64,000 bases of DNA from Benincasa hispida (GCF_009727055.1 NC_052350.1:28872000-28935999), one strand, 5' to 3'. Shown: positions 47,697 to 59,918, numbered from the stretch's first letter. Translations and numbers: made by a program. Notes: generated by a model not told the origin, from the sequence alone.

Positions 47697-49671
47697 TGTT
47701 GGGTTGATGTCCTAAATCTTGCAGGGTCCTGTAATTTGTAAACATCTATATGAACAAACATTTTGATGTAATAATATGAGATTTTTTATTCACTACTGTC
47801 TATGAAATATGAGATATTTTAGTTGCATTAACCACAAACCAATGAACTAAGATCCCTAGTTATCGTTGTAACTTAAGCATGTATGTGAATACATACAAGT
47901 GGATCGTGCTTTAAGTGATAACCTAAATGGTCTGTAGTATATGGATATAGGAAGTAAACCTTATCCTAATGATGCTACGAGTGCGACCTGCTTAATAGAT
48001 GTTACAAATGGTGTAAAGTGCTACAAATTGTTTGATCCTGACTATTCATATATTAGACATGCGAACGGGGATGCTCTATACAAAAGAGTTTGTATAAGAC
48101 CGGACCACGAAATGTTTAGTCTCGTTATATAACGTCGTTCATGACAGACACTTAACATGACCTTAATCCTGAGTGAGTTGGGAACTCATGCATATGAGGG
48201 CGATCATTTGATTTGCATGAGAGTGAGTGGCCAGATCGTCTACTCAAACCTACCACTTTGGGTATTCGTCTGATTGAGGAGCTGGGAACTCAGCTACACA
48301 AGACGAAATTCACTTCTTCCCTGATTCAAGGGTAAGTAGATAAATTGCTCCCTTAAATGCTGATTCTGGGGCTTGAACAATGTGGCGCTACGCCTTTTCT
48401 TGGCCCGAGAAAGGTTTACTCATAGTAGGACTATAAAGTATTGTACATTAGAGAAATCGGTAGTACTTAAGAAGATGTAATTACAAGGGGAAAATGGTAA
48501 ATTGGCCCGGTTGTACTTACGAGCGATTTAGGAAGGGTCATCGTACTGTTGATTGGTTATATCCAATGGATACAGAAATATAGTTGTAGCGCGAATAGTG
48601 CAGCTATCGGTTCTTAGTGGAGTGTCCGACAGTTAACGGATGGTGGATATCGTGATTAAAGAGTTTAGTAAGTTATTCATGTACCGTTAGAGCTTCAAGC
48701 TACAGGTCCAAAAAGTCTCCTTAGTAGCTCAATGGATTCATGTTTAGGATTGGTTTTTGGGTTAGTTTGAAGTGTTCAAATTAACGAAAGGAAATTTTAT
48801 TATATATGATATAATTAAATTGCTTCAATTGTATGTGATATAATTGACTTGATGTATTAGATACATTTATTAGAGGAATTATTATAAATGCCATAAAGGA
48901 GAAAAATAACTATGGTTTTATATATATTGCATGAGATGTGATATTAAAACTATAGGTTATGAATATATTATTTATTTGTAATTAAATCAATCATGAGACA
49001 ATTGGTTTCGATTTTTTCTCCTAATAACCAACTTAGTGAGAAGTTGTGATTAGTTATGGTAACTGATGGATAAAATGAAAATCGGTTTCATTTTTTCGTT
49101 ATACGATTGACAAGCGATTGATAATTGAACGATAAATGAATGATACTCGAACGCATAAAAGGAAATAGCTACACGATAGCTTGAGAGCATAAATGATCGT
49201 GAATCGAGTTTGCTATACGATAGACACTCGTTTCTAAACGATCGAGTACTCAGTCTATACGGTATACTCTAGTTTTCTCCCACTTACTCGATCGTCTATA
49301 CGATCATTCAATTCCTCCTTCCCTCTACCAAAACCATACAGAGCCCATAACTTCTGGATTCTTACGTCGAGAATACCAAGGTAGACTCGTGGTGGTGTCT
49401 GCTTACTATTCGAGGGTTAAGTGTTGTTTATTTCTATTTGAGGAGATTGTTGAAGCGTGACGTTTGTGCTGTTAGATCGAGAGTAATGAGAAGAAAAGTT
49501 CTTCAAGGGTAAGTTCACTTGATCCTTAGTGTTGTTTTTATAAAGCATGTTACAATTTAGAGTTGATGCATAACTGGTGTTGTTTGAAAGTAAATGTGTA
49601 TGGTATGTCATAATGAGGTTTAGAACGATCTTGCTTCCTCTCACTGGTTCTCTTTGTATAGAGTTCCTTCA
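47697..49671 (+). repeat. 3' LTR of the copia element
   Basis: It starts TGTTGGGTTGATG right after the purine-rich GTGAGAGAT and ends CCTTCA before the target duplication. It matches the 5' LTR over its full length, including the TATACGATAG palindrome block near 49190-49300. Confidence 0.92.
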
Positions 49672-49862
49672 GTCTCCACATATAGTTCAAGACTCATAAG
49701 ACAACATTGGATGTAAGTTTATCGGATTTAGGGTTATTAAGACAAAATAGACAAACAACGTAAACAATAACATTTATTGAATTAATATCTATAACTCTTT
49801 ATTGATGATGGTCAATTAATAACATTTACTATCTATGAGTTTTAGGGCATAGAACCCAAAAA

Positions 49863-52511
49863 GAGCTTATAATTGTAGGTCCATTAAGTCCCCCTACTAG
49901 CTCACAACGAGTAAAACAAGGATTAAGAGTTTTGAAAGAATCTGAAATGTTTAAATTGATTAAGAGAATTTATGTTAATTGTATACGATGCAATTAATAT
50001 AATATTTAGATACATTATAATATAAAGTTTAATTTTGAATGAGATTCGAAACTGAGCTCTGTAATATGAGAGTATATGCTTGAATAAGATTCAAATGTTA
50101 ATCAATATGAATTAGGTTCATATCAAAACTATAGGATAAAATTAATGTGAATGAGATTTATATTAAAATTATAAGTTATGAAAGAGAAGTATATTTGAGA
50201 ATGATTCAAATATATGCATATTTAATTATATATGAGATATCCAATTAAGATAAATAAATTAATTGATTTGATTAATTCATTATTATTTGATTTGATTAAA
50301 TTAAATTAAAATCAAATTAGTTCAGATTAACTCCCCTACAGTTGTAGAAGAGTGGTGAGTGGATGAGGGGAGTTACAACTTCCTTCACTTATCTTATTTA
50401 CAAAAGCTCTGCATTTGTGATGGAGGAAGTGGGTTTTTTTTTTTTTTTTTTTACGTGAAAAAAATAACCACAGACTCTTTCTCAATTTCTCCCTCAAGTT
50501 TACAGAGAAATTATTTTGTATAGAAATATCGATTCCCTTCTCACCTTCAAAAGGGTTCCTACATAACGAATCATTGCCAAGAGAATAGCGGGGAAAACTC
50601 TTTTGGTGGTGTCTCGAACGTGAAGTAGAGTTCGTGCTGCTGGGATTGGTGTCCTAATTCTTCTAGAGTCTCGTTGTTTGTAATTATACACATTGTTTTA
50701 TGAATAAAATAACTGTTATTTCATTATGGCATTTACTCATATCCAATAAACAAAGCTCCATGGTTATCTAATGTAAACTTAAGCATGTATATGTGATGTA
50801 CAAGTGGACCATGCCTTAAGTAATAATCTAGATAGGTATGTAGTATAAAGATTAAGGTAGGATACCTGATCCTGGTGACACTATGGATACAACCCGCTTT
50901 GTAGATGTTTGCAATTGTTGTAAACTACTACAGATAGTAGATCCTGACCATTCATGTGAAGACATGCGAGCGAGGGTGTCCTATACAAAGAGTTTGTATA
51001 AGACTGGACCACGAGATGACTAGACTCTATATACAATGTCATTGATACTAGAGACTTACGTCTCACCTAAACGACCATAGGTGACACGACCTCAATCATG
51101 AGTGTTTTGGGAATCATGCTTTTAAAGGTGGTCATTTGATTAATATGAATGAGAGTGACCAGATTGCCATCTCAACATGCCTACCTTTTTGGGGACTTGT
51201 CTGATCTGGGAGCTGGGAACTCAATACACAAGATGGAATCCACTCCTTCCCTGAAGTAGGGGTAAGTAAAGAGATTGCTCCCTTAAGGGCTGATTCTAGG
51301 GTCTAAACATAGTGGTCATTGCTTCTCTTTGGAAGAGAGGACTCAGTCATAGTAGGACTATGACTTATGTTCATTGGAGGATTCAGTGATACTTAAGGAG
51401 TTAGATGTAACTATAGGGACATAACGGTTATTGGTCGAGTTGTACTTACGAGTGATTTGTAAAGGGTTGTTGCACTGTTGATTGGTTAAGATGGAAAAAT
51501 AATATATATATAGTAAGAAGAGTTCGACTGTCGGTCTTTAGTAGAGTGCTTGGCAGTTAACGGATGGTGGATCCCGTGACTAAAGCGTTTAGTCAGTTAT
51601 TCATGTACCGTTCGAGCTTCGAGCTATAGATCCATAAGGTGCCCTTGGTAGCTCAATGGATTCAAGTTGAGGATCAATTCTTGGTGTTGATTTGAAATGT
51701 TCAAATTGACAAGAGGTAATTCGATTATATATGATATGATCGGTATGGTGTATGACAATTATATAAGAGGTAAACGATCATGGAGTGTTCTTAGGTGATA
51801 GACACTCAACTAAGCAATGAGTTAAACGATCGTATAACTTTTTTTAAACGATTGGGCATCGACCTATACGATAGGTTGTTCCATCTCCCACTTGCTCAAT
51901 CGTTTACACGATTGTGGTTTTCTCCAATTTTCTGCCTCAACCAAGTCCACTCAGAGCCCACCCTCTGGATTCTCACACCAAGAATACCAAGGTAACCTCT
52001 TGGTGGTGTCATACTTGACACGGTTGAGGTTCTGTGGAGGTTGTTTATGGTGTTCGTAACCTTGGCGATCACTTAGTTCGGGTGCGCGATGTTCGTGTAG
52101 TGTAGCGGTCGTGTGTTGCTGTGTTGCTGTGATCGAGCGTTCGTGATCAAGGAACTTGAAGATGAATCTCTAAAAGTGTGTTGATTATTGTCCTTGATCT
52201 TTTGTATAGCATGCTGTAATATTTGTATTTCGCATATTCATTTTCATTTGTGATTGTAATTGTAATGTTCAAATACGATTGAAATTTGGAAAGATCATTC
52301 CGCTTATCATGGAAATCCTCGTATTCGATTTCCTTCACGTGCTATCATTGAAAAATTGAAGAAGATTTGAAGAGGTGTATTCAAAGGTAACCTTCTTTTC
52401 CCTTATGTTTTTACATGCTTAATCTACTGTGTATTTACTTTCTGTGTTTTAATTATTAAAATAAAATTGATGCAAAACGATCACACGCTCGTTTAGGATT
52501 TGGTCCCTTCA
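49863..52511 (+). repeat. Copia LTR fragment, split by a solo LTR
   Basis: Parts 49863-50637 and 52343-52511. The first starts in mid-LTR (TAGGTCCATTAAGTCCCCC); the second ends GGTCCCTTCA at 52511. The join inside AGTAGAGTTCGTGC and TATCATTGAAAAATTG is the insertion site of the solo LTR. Confidence 0.75.
50638..52337 (+). repeat. Solo copia LTR with perfect target duplication
   Basis: It starts TGCTGGGATTGGTGTCC (TGTTGGG family start with one change) and ends TTTCCTTCA. CGTGC flanks both sides (50633-50637 and 52338-52342). Length 1700 bp. No internal region, so it is a product of LTR-LTR recombination. Confidence 0.9.
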
Positions 52512-53891
52512 ATAACTATACAAGATGAAATTTACTCTTTCTCGTTTTTTTTTTTGGATAAGTAGATGAATAGTTCTCTTAAGTGCCGATTCTGGATCTC
52601 AAATAAAGGGTACTCGCTCTCTCATTTGGCCAAGAGAGACTTGGTTTATAGTAGGACCATAAATAGATTGTTCATTAGAGGAATCGATGATAGTAAAAGA
52701 ATAAGAGGTAACCACAGAGGTAAAACAGTAATTTGACCCATCTGGAATTATGAACAACTCGTGAATGATCGACTTACTTGGAATAGTCAAATCCATGAAA
52801 GAAACATGTTTTATAGTGATAAGATTGAAGTTACGAGTCTTTAGTGGAGTGACCCCTAGTTACTCAATGTTGGTCAATTTAATTAAAGAGTTTAATTAAT
52901 TAACCTCAGATCATTGGTGCTTATAATTTGTAGGTCTATCAGGTCCCATGCTAGCCCGAAATGGGTAAACAAGGACCAGTAATTATGAAAGAATTTGAAC
53001 TATTCAAATTAATTAAGAGAATCATATTGATTGTATACGATACAATTAATATAATGTATACAAATTATAATATAAAGTTTTTTTTTTTTTTTTTAATAAG
53101 ATTCAAAATTAAACTATATAATAAAAGGAGGTTTATTGTATTTGAATAAGATTCAAATAATAATATGAATTAGATTCATATTAATTCTATAGATTAAAAG
53201 TTAATATGAATGAGGTTAAACTATAGGTTCTGAGATAGATATATATATTTGAATAAGATTCAAATATTTAATTAAATATTTGATATTTATTTTTGCAAAT
53301 TAATTAATTAATTAATTTAAATTAGTTGTTAAGTATTGTAATTAATAGTTAAGTTAATTAAATTAAATTAGTTTAATTTAATAAATGGATGAAATGGGTG
53401 GTTTTGTTTTGAAAAATCAATCTCACTTCACGTTAAAAGAAGATGGGAAGTTTTTCTCTAGACGAAGAGTTTTTGCAGAAGAGAAAACTCGCACTTGCCT
53501 TCTCATCTCTCTCTCAAATTTTAACAGAAAAAAGGCTTTTTCTAGAAAAACTCTCCTGCAAAATAATAATAATAATAATAATAATTGTCTCTTTCAAAAG
53601 GAGGTTTTCACAAATCGACTCCTTGCCAGAGAATAGCAGGGAAGATATTTTAGAGGCATCCCTGTATGTGAGAGTAATTCGGAAGAAAATAGATCTTGCA
53701 AATTGTGAGGACCTGTAGAAGATTTGAACAAGTGTTCTTCATAGATAAGTTTATTATTTCATGTATTACTTGCTTAGCCTATTTTACTACATTATGAATG
53801 TTGTGTGTTCTTTGTTTTCTATGTTGTGAATTCTAAATGAAGTCAAAGCAACAAGCGATTAATCGCTTCCTCTAGGGATTCGATCCCTTCA
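52512..53891 (+). repeat. Copia LTR fragment, 3' two thirds
   Basis: It starts abruptly in mid-LTR text (ACTATACAAGATGAAATTTAC, compare ACTACACAAGACGAAATTCAC in other copies) and ends GATCCCTTCA at 53891. It contains long AT-rich parts and an AAT microsatellite at 53563-53585. Confidence 0.75.
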
Positions 53892-53969
53892 GAGAGAATA
53901 TTCGAGTAGGGAAATTGAGGCCTCTATTACCATAAGGTGCTAGTGGATGAAGAGGAGGATTAGGGGAGT

Positions 53970-54335
53970 ATGATTTATGCATGGTCTCACTGGGAGACCT
54001 CTGCTAGAAATAAAGACATTTTTTTGCGAGAAAAATTGAAAATTGAGTTGAATGAATCAAGGCTAGAAGGAATTCCACCATTACGAGAAAAATATGTTGG
54101 ATTTGGGTTGATTCTTGCACCTGTTCAAACAAATGATGCCCTAATTTCAAAATAAGATTGATATGTCATTAGGAAACCCCTACGTGCGAACTGTGGAAAG
54201 CACCATTTGGGAACATGTTACAGTGGGAAGAACGTTAATTTCCAGTATGGACAGATAGGTCATTTCAAGAGGAACTGTCCTCAATTAGTTCGAGAAGTTC
54301 AAGTAGAACATGAACTGATTTCTCAAACTATTGAA
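53970..54335 (+). pseudogene. Retrotransposon gag fragment with broken zinc knuckle
   Basis: Reads ANCGKHHLGTCYSG, then NFQYGQIGHFKRNCPQL. The second part matches the gypsy gag CCHC motif (CxxCGxxGHxxxxC), but the first two Cys are Phe and Tyr, so it cannot bind zinc normally. The first part keeps a C-GKHHLGTC half knuckle. Upstream (53970-54155) is an open frame of 61 codons of unknown origin. No pol follows. Confidence 0.7.
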
Positions 54336-55135
54336 CAACCAAAACAAATTGAAGTTAGAGGAGAAGGTTCTGACGAAATCATTTATGTTCATATAGAAAA
54401 ATGGTTTAACGAAATCATTTATGAGAGCAACGCTTGTAAGATCTGTATGAGGTCATACTATTTTGTATGCAATGTTCTTTATATCCAACAACTTATTATA
54501 AGTATTTGGCTAGAAGCCAAAATATATTTCATATGCAAATTATTGAATGTGTAGTAAATGTTTAAACTCTCCCACCACAAAATACTAAATGGGTCTTTAA
54601 ATAAAGGTTATAAATGTATTTTATTGCACAAATTGCTAATTGTGATCCAAATGAGATAATTTTTTCAACATTGATTGGATAAATTAAGAAGTTAGAAAAT
54701 AAAAATTGCATGAATCCATTGTTATTGTCTCGTTTAAATACCTATATAGATTAATAAGTACCAGAAATTCAAAAGAAAATTCATTTGCAAGATATTGCAA
54801 ATAAATTATCATATGCATTTACACATCATTTACAAATACTAATAAACTAGCTAAGCCAAATATACAAGCAAATGCATTGTCTAGAATTGATATCCTAGTG
54901 CAATAAGTTGTATTACTAATGAGTCGACAACATGTCTGAAGCAGGATAGATTAATGAGTTCCAAAGGCAAAAATCGTCAAAAGAGAAAATGGCTAGTCGC
55001 ATAAATAGAATTCAAGCCCAAAATAATAGAATATGTAGTACAAGTATAAAATAATTACATATATAGATTAAAAAAAATGGTAAATGATTAAAAAACTCAT
55101 GCCTAGCCACCATTTTGTTCGCTTCTTCTCGGTTT
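54336..55135. other. Unassigned AT-rich DNA
   Basis: No family or repeat is recognised. Short open stretches have no motif. It may be decayed transposon DNA continuing from the gag fragment. Confidence 0.4.
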
Positions 55136-55139
55136 TCTC

Positions 55140-56160
55140 AAATTAAAAGCAACTATCAATGGTTATCAACTGCTATTGTTGATAGCTTCTATCAATTGCT
55201 ATCGATGATAGTTGCTATCAACGAGCTTTCAATTTGAGAAAAATTAATACAATCTTGAAATATTAGCTTTTAATTTACTATAAATTATTAGTAGCTATCA
55301 TTGATTCACTTTCATCAATTGAAATCAACGTTGAAATATTACTACTTAAGGCTATCAATGACTATCAATGATAGATTTATAAATAGTGATCAACTTTGAA
55401 AGAAGACCAACAACTTTGATTACCATAGTAGTTATCACTAATAATCTTTTATCTTGACTATCACTGATAACAACTATCAGTCGTCGTCACTGATAGACTT
55501 TCATCAATTAGAATCAACCTTGAAATATTAACACTTAAAGCTATCAATGGTAGACTTCTATAACTGGTTATCACCTTTGAAAGAAACTCGATATATATAT
55601 ATATAACATAAGTTTTATCACCAATATCACTAACGTCACTCATGTTGTGGTTATCAGTGATAGCTTCTTTCATTGATAACATCACTAATAAGATGCTAAT
55701 GATCTCATTGATATCATGCTATCAGTGATAGTTCTCTATCACCAATAACGTGCTATCAGTGGTAGCTTCTATCATCGATAACATGCTATCGGGTAGCTTC
55801 TATCATCGATAACATGCTATTACTATTAGCTCCTATCACTGATAACATGTTATCAGTAGTAGCTTCTATCAATCATAGCCACAGAACACCTTTTTGCCCA
55901 TTTTTTTTCATTCTCAAACATTTATAACCTTTTTCTTTTCGATGATAGCTTTATCACTGATAAACATGCTATTAGTGATAACTTCTAGGCATTCCACTTA
56001 CATTTTAGTTCGAGATTCAACTTTATTTATTAAATTGATTAAGTTTGCTATCAATGGTGGATTTCTATAAGTGGCTATTAACTATGAAAATACAATCAAA
56101 GATTAAGCTATCAATGATAGAAAATATTAGTGACTATCACTGATAGACTTTCATTTGCTA
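55140..56160. repeat. TATCA/TGATA palindromic minisatellite region
   Basis: Dozens of TATCA and TGATA pentamers, often joined as TATCACTGATA or TATCAGTGATA hairpins. Between about 55655 and 55885 the unit is regular, with a period of about 33: AGCTTCTATCATCGATAAC, then ATGCTATCAGTGGT. Outside this core the repeats are irregular. It has no coding capacity. Confidence 0.85.
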
Positions 56161-56280
56161 TTTATATTTATTATTTGTTATAATAATCATTCTTGATGAT
56201 TGGCTTGTTGGTGTTAAGTCACTTATGAATTGAGTATTTTCAAGTCTTGTGTACGGAACTCAACTTCATAATTCTTGTGA

Positions 56281-56790
56281 AAAAAAGGGGAAGAAGAAAA
56301 AAATTCAAATAAAGGAAAGAAAAAGTTTAAAAATAAGAGAAAGAGAAGAAGCAAAAGTCGAAAAAAGGGAAAGAAAAATAAATAGAACAAAAGGAAGCAA
56401 AAATCAGGCAAATGAGAGAAAAATTTAAAAAAGAAAAAGAAAGGAAAGAAGCAAAAAATCGAAGAAAGAAAAGAAAAGAAAATAATAAAAAAAGATAAGA
56501 GAAGAAACAAAAATCGGAGAAAGGGAAGAAAAAAAAAACAAGAACCGAAGAAAGAAAATAAAAAAAAGAGCAAAAACCGAAGAAAGAAAAGGAAATTAAA
56601 AAAATAAAGAAAATAAAAAAATAAAAAAATGAAAGAAAATAAAAAAATAAAGGAAAGAAAAAGAAAGAGAAAAAGAAGGAAATGAAAGAAAATGAAAAAA
56701 TGAAAAAAGAGAGAGAAGAAGCAAAAATCAAGAGAAAGAAAATAAAAAGACTAAAAAAAGGAGTACAACAATATAATACAAGGGAGAGCG
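56281..56790. repeat. 500-bp purine tract
   Basis: Almost uninterrupted A/G on the plus strand (GAAA, AAGAAG, GGGAAGAAA), with recurrent AGAAGCAAAAATCGAAGAAA-like phrases. The long minus frames at 56573-56223 and 56731-56327 are poly-Phe/Leu/Ser products of this composition, not genes. Confidence 0.9.
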
Positions 56791-57039
56791 GAATTAGAAA
56801 TTAAAAAAAATCAAATATTGACTAGTTAACTCATTCATATTTGCAAATATTTTAAAGATGTAATATATTTTTAGATTTTTTCTCTTATTCTACTATGTAT
56901 TACAAATATCCAAGAGAAAAATAGTGGAAATGACTTAAATGATGATAGAAATATTCTAGAAAAAATCTTTAACATGACTATTCACGAGAATATTGTAGGT
57001 TAAAACCTGATACTAATAATCAAAATTCGACATTGTCAT

Positions 57040-58357
57040 CATGTGCGGAGCCACATAAGGGCCAGGAGGGGCACGTGCCCCCCTCCCCCCTCCCAATTTA
57101 TCCGTTTTTTATATTTTTAATGTAAATTATAAAGTAATATATATGTATATATATTCAAGTTGACTAACAAAAATAATGTTGGCTTGTTGGCGTGTAGTAT
57201 TGTTTGGTTAGCAGTAGATAAAAGTTTGACTTTTACTACTTGTAACATTTTATTTCGAACTTTTGTATGAGTTTTTACCCAAATTTTTTCTCTCTAATGG
57301 GCTTTTAAAATCCAACCCATGTAAAAAAAATAATAAAGTAAAGTAGGTCAAATAATGTGATATTTAAAATATAATATGTGGTCTTTTAATAAATAATGTG
57401 ACATTTAGAATATTATAATGTGCCATTTTTAATAAATAATCAAATCATATAATTTTAATCAGTAACAAGACTGGACAATTTATAGACTTTTTTCCTTTTT
57501 TTCGAAATCCACTTTTCAATCTCAAGGACATTCGGTTAAAAAGAAGTTCATGTTTTGCACATAATTTTTATATTCATATTACACCTTTATACATTTTTGT
57601 TTGTTTTCATGTTATTTTTCCATTCACATTACTCGTATAGGTTTTTAAAATTAATTTCAGAGTTCAAGCAAGATGATTATTTGTTGTCAATCGTTTAGAT
57701 ATACAAATTTGACAAGTAAGTTTCAAATCTTCTTAGACTTAAAGTTTTTATGCCTTTAAATCGATATAATAGAATGTAACATTCTTATTATCAATACTTT
57801 TGTAAAGTTGATTCAAAATTAATATGGAGAGATATTATAAAAGAAAAACAACAATAGAGACGGTAGAGGTATCATCTTCAAAAAAGAAAAATGTTTTGGA
57901 TTATGATCGATCTTATACAGAAATCAATATAAAAAAACTACCTGCACATCTTGGTCTAAGAATCAAAATTTATGATTATAATTATAATATTCGAGATCAA
58001 GTTCATATAGCATATTTACTAAAAGGTTCTTGTCAACCTCGAAATCATATTTTTCTACTTAATTAGTAAAAGTCAAGATGATTTAATATACCTTGGTTAA
58101 GTGAATATTCTAATTAATTAAAGTATAGCATTTTAAATGATGTTACATTTTGTTTATGTTGCTATCTATTCAAACCAGAAGTAAGTGAAGAGTCGAAATC
58201 GATTTCAAAATATGAAAACTTGTAGAGGGAAATTGTAATGTAATAAATTAGTTAATATATAAAGTTATGAATATTTTTTTACATTCATTTATAAAACTTT
58301 TTTTTGTTAGACTTGTACATATAGTGCCTCTATATAAAATTTCTGACTCCGCCATTG
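57040..58357 (+). mobile_element. Internally deleted hAT transposon with 8-bp target duplication
   Basis: The flanks ATTGTCAT (57032-57039) and ATTGTCAC (58358-58365) match at 7 of 8 bases. The ends are CATGTGCGGAGCCA and, inward from the right, CAATGGCGGAGTCA, an imperfect 14-bp inverted repeat of hAT style. A G/C-rich hairpin GGGGCACGTGCCCC lies near the left end. At 1318 bp it is too short for a transposase gene, although the N-terminal part is present. Confidence 0.8.
57824..58066 (+). pseudogene. hAT transposase N-terminus (TTF-type zinc finger family)
   Basis: An 80-codon frame starts MERYYKRKTTIE, then a Ser/Lys stretch (SSSKKK). It continues LPAHLGLRIKIYDYNYNIRD and AYLLKGSCQPRNH, which matches the segment before the TTF zinc finger in plant ZMYM1-like hAT proteins (family text: DPG-R, then NIRDQVRRAYL and G-CQP). 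The zinc finger itself, DUF4371 and the dimerisation domain are absent. The frame ends with a stop at 58064. Confidence 0.8.
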
Positions 58358-58365
58358 ATTGTCAC

Positions 58366-59820
58366 TACTTGAAAACGATGAAACTGAGATAACGTGAATA
58401 TTGACAATATTTTTGCCTATAAGGTTATTTATTGTAGATTCCTCAAAATTGAGAATTTTGAATAAGAATATGTTGAAGAATGTTGACATAATTGCTTATG
58501 TGAAAATAAGTCATCCAAACATAACTAAACTCATTTTTGTGCGACTCTTAGACCAACAGTTTATACTCTAGAAGATGTCAAACATGTGGGACATAAACAA
58601 ATGAATATCTGTAAGAACGGAGGTTGTTGTAGAAGTCTTATATTAATTATGAGGAGAGATGATCTCTTTTGGTGGATGCTATAGCATATAATTTAGATAA
58701 CTAATTGAACAAGCCATGTATGAAAAGTTCGATATGCATATTGTAGATGTAGTTATAATATATATAATTTAAAATAATGGTTGTTGGATGTCGCTGGAGT
58801 TGTCAATCAACGGTTGTGGTTGGATGTGGCCGAAGCTGGCTATTGGAGGTGGGCAATAGGGGCCTCGATGGTGATGAGGGTTGGATGTATTATTGGTGGA
58901 ATGTACATAAATTATCGATGATATGCAAATTTGCCTCCAAACAATGAGCTGGGTCCATATCTCAACTCATAGCAACTTATACCTTCACCCCAAACACGCC
59001 CCTTAAGCAATTAAACAATGCAACTCAAATTTTAAATTATGTATGTATAATTACAATAATTTAATAACAACAAAAACACGTGATATGTAAACAAGACAAT
59101 GTCAGAGAATGTGGTGGGGCGGAGGTATTGACAAAGACGAAGATTACACCGTCTTTATTTAGTTTACAAGTATTATTTTTTCTCTTCACTCCATCCACCT
59201 AAATGAAATTTCTACATCCGCTCGGGATAGGTCTCAGTCAATCCCATCTCCCCAAGAGAATGGATATCTCTAGAGAGACTATTACAAATTATAGAATACT
59301 ACGAGTATTTTTTTTAAAATAAAGTGGAAAATCAAGAACTTTTAGATTAATATTAAAAAAGTTCCCTTTTAATATTTGTTCATCGGTCAATCAACCCATT
59401 ATTGTCCTACCAACATTAATGTCAACTGGTAATTATTATAGACTAACCCATCCATCAAGTCATTAGAAAGGAAAGAAAATAAGAAATGCTAAAATGCCGT
59501 TTTTTCATGTATTTATCATATATTTTGAATTCGAATATTTTTAATAAGTAAAATTAGACCCAATCTTCAATCTTTAAAAGAAAGTTACGTGGATTATTGT
59601 TGAGCTAAGCTCACTTCGATAAATAAAAAAATTTAATCATTAAAAATTATTATTATTTTTTTTATTAAAATGTGTTAAATAATAATAATAACGTAATAGG
59701 GACATTTTTTCTTCTTTAATTTTAAAAAATAAATAGTAAATTAACTGTATAATTAATTATAGAGAAAAAGAAAAAAAAGCCTCCTCCGGAGTTGGACTTG
59801 GGGACTTAGATTTAGGAACC
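58366..59820. other. Intergenic DNA upstream of STT3A
   Basis: No coding frame. At 58780-59005 there is a possible MITE end: GGATGTGGCCGAAGCTGGC-like repeats, then CCCCAAACACGCCCCTTAA. The last part before 59820 is AT-rich and should hold the STT3A promoter; no clear box is seen. Confidence 0.45.
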
Positions 59821-59918
59821 CATGTTTGCAAAGTCGTCTCTATCTCTCTGGTTCTCCTCCAGTTGAGTTCCGACCTACTCTCCTTTCGACTCACTCTCAT
59901 ACCTCTCTCTGGCCGTCA

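Larger units (their letters stand above)
44268..49671 (+). mobile_element. Copia retrotransposon with both LTRs, PBS and 5-bp target duplication; large internal deletion
   Basis: 5' LTR 44268-46228 (1961 bp), starting TGTTGGGG and ending CCTTCA. 3' LTR 47697-49671 (1975 bp), starting TGTTGGG and ending CCTTCA. GTCTC flanks on both sides (44263-44267 and 49672-49676). PBS TGGTATCAGAGC at 46230-46241 is the initiator tRNA-Met type. The internal region is only 1468 bp: gag, protease and integrase are missing, and RT text starts eight to ten bases after the PBS. The LTRs differ visibly (roughly one base in ten near their starts), so the insertion is not recent. Confidence 0.95.
43500..49862 (-). 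repeat. Copia LTR, minus orientation, split by a whole copia insertion
   Basis: Parts 43500-44267 and 49677-49862 belong together. The first ends CACTGTATGTCTC; the second starts CACATATAGTTCAAG. The join matches the text at 40600 in the outer LTR (TATCTCCACATCAAGTTCAAG). Inward from 49862, the minus strand starts TTGGGTTCTATGCCCTAAAAC, as other copies do. The left boundary against the older element is uncertain. Confidence 0.7.

Noticed and set aside
53970..54155. 61-codon frame as an independent gene
   Set aside because: No domain, no start context, and it runs into a gag fragment; treated as transposon relic.
55140..55885. CRISPR-like array
   Set aside because: The repeats are degenerate, continuous and without unique spacers; this is a plant minisatellite.
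56223..56731. Two long Phe/Leu-rich frames suggesting membrane proteins
   Set aside because: They are the complement of a pure A/G tract; composition alone keeps the frames open.
59826..59918. Upstream extension of STT3A
   Set aside because: The in-frame extension lacks an ATG and has a leader-like CT-rich composition; the ATG at 59919 gives the expected N-terminus.
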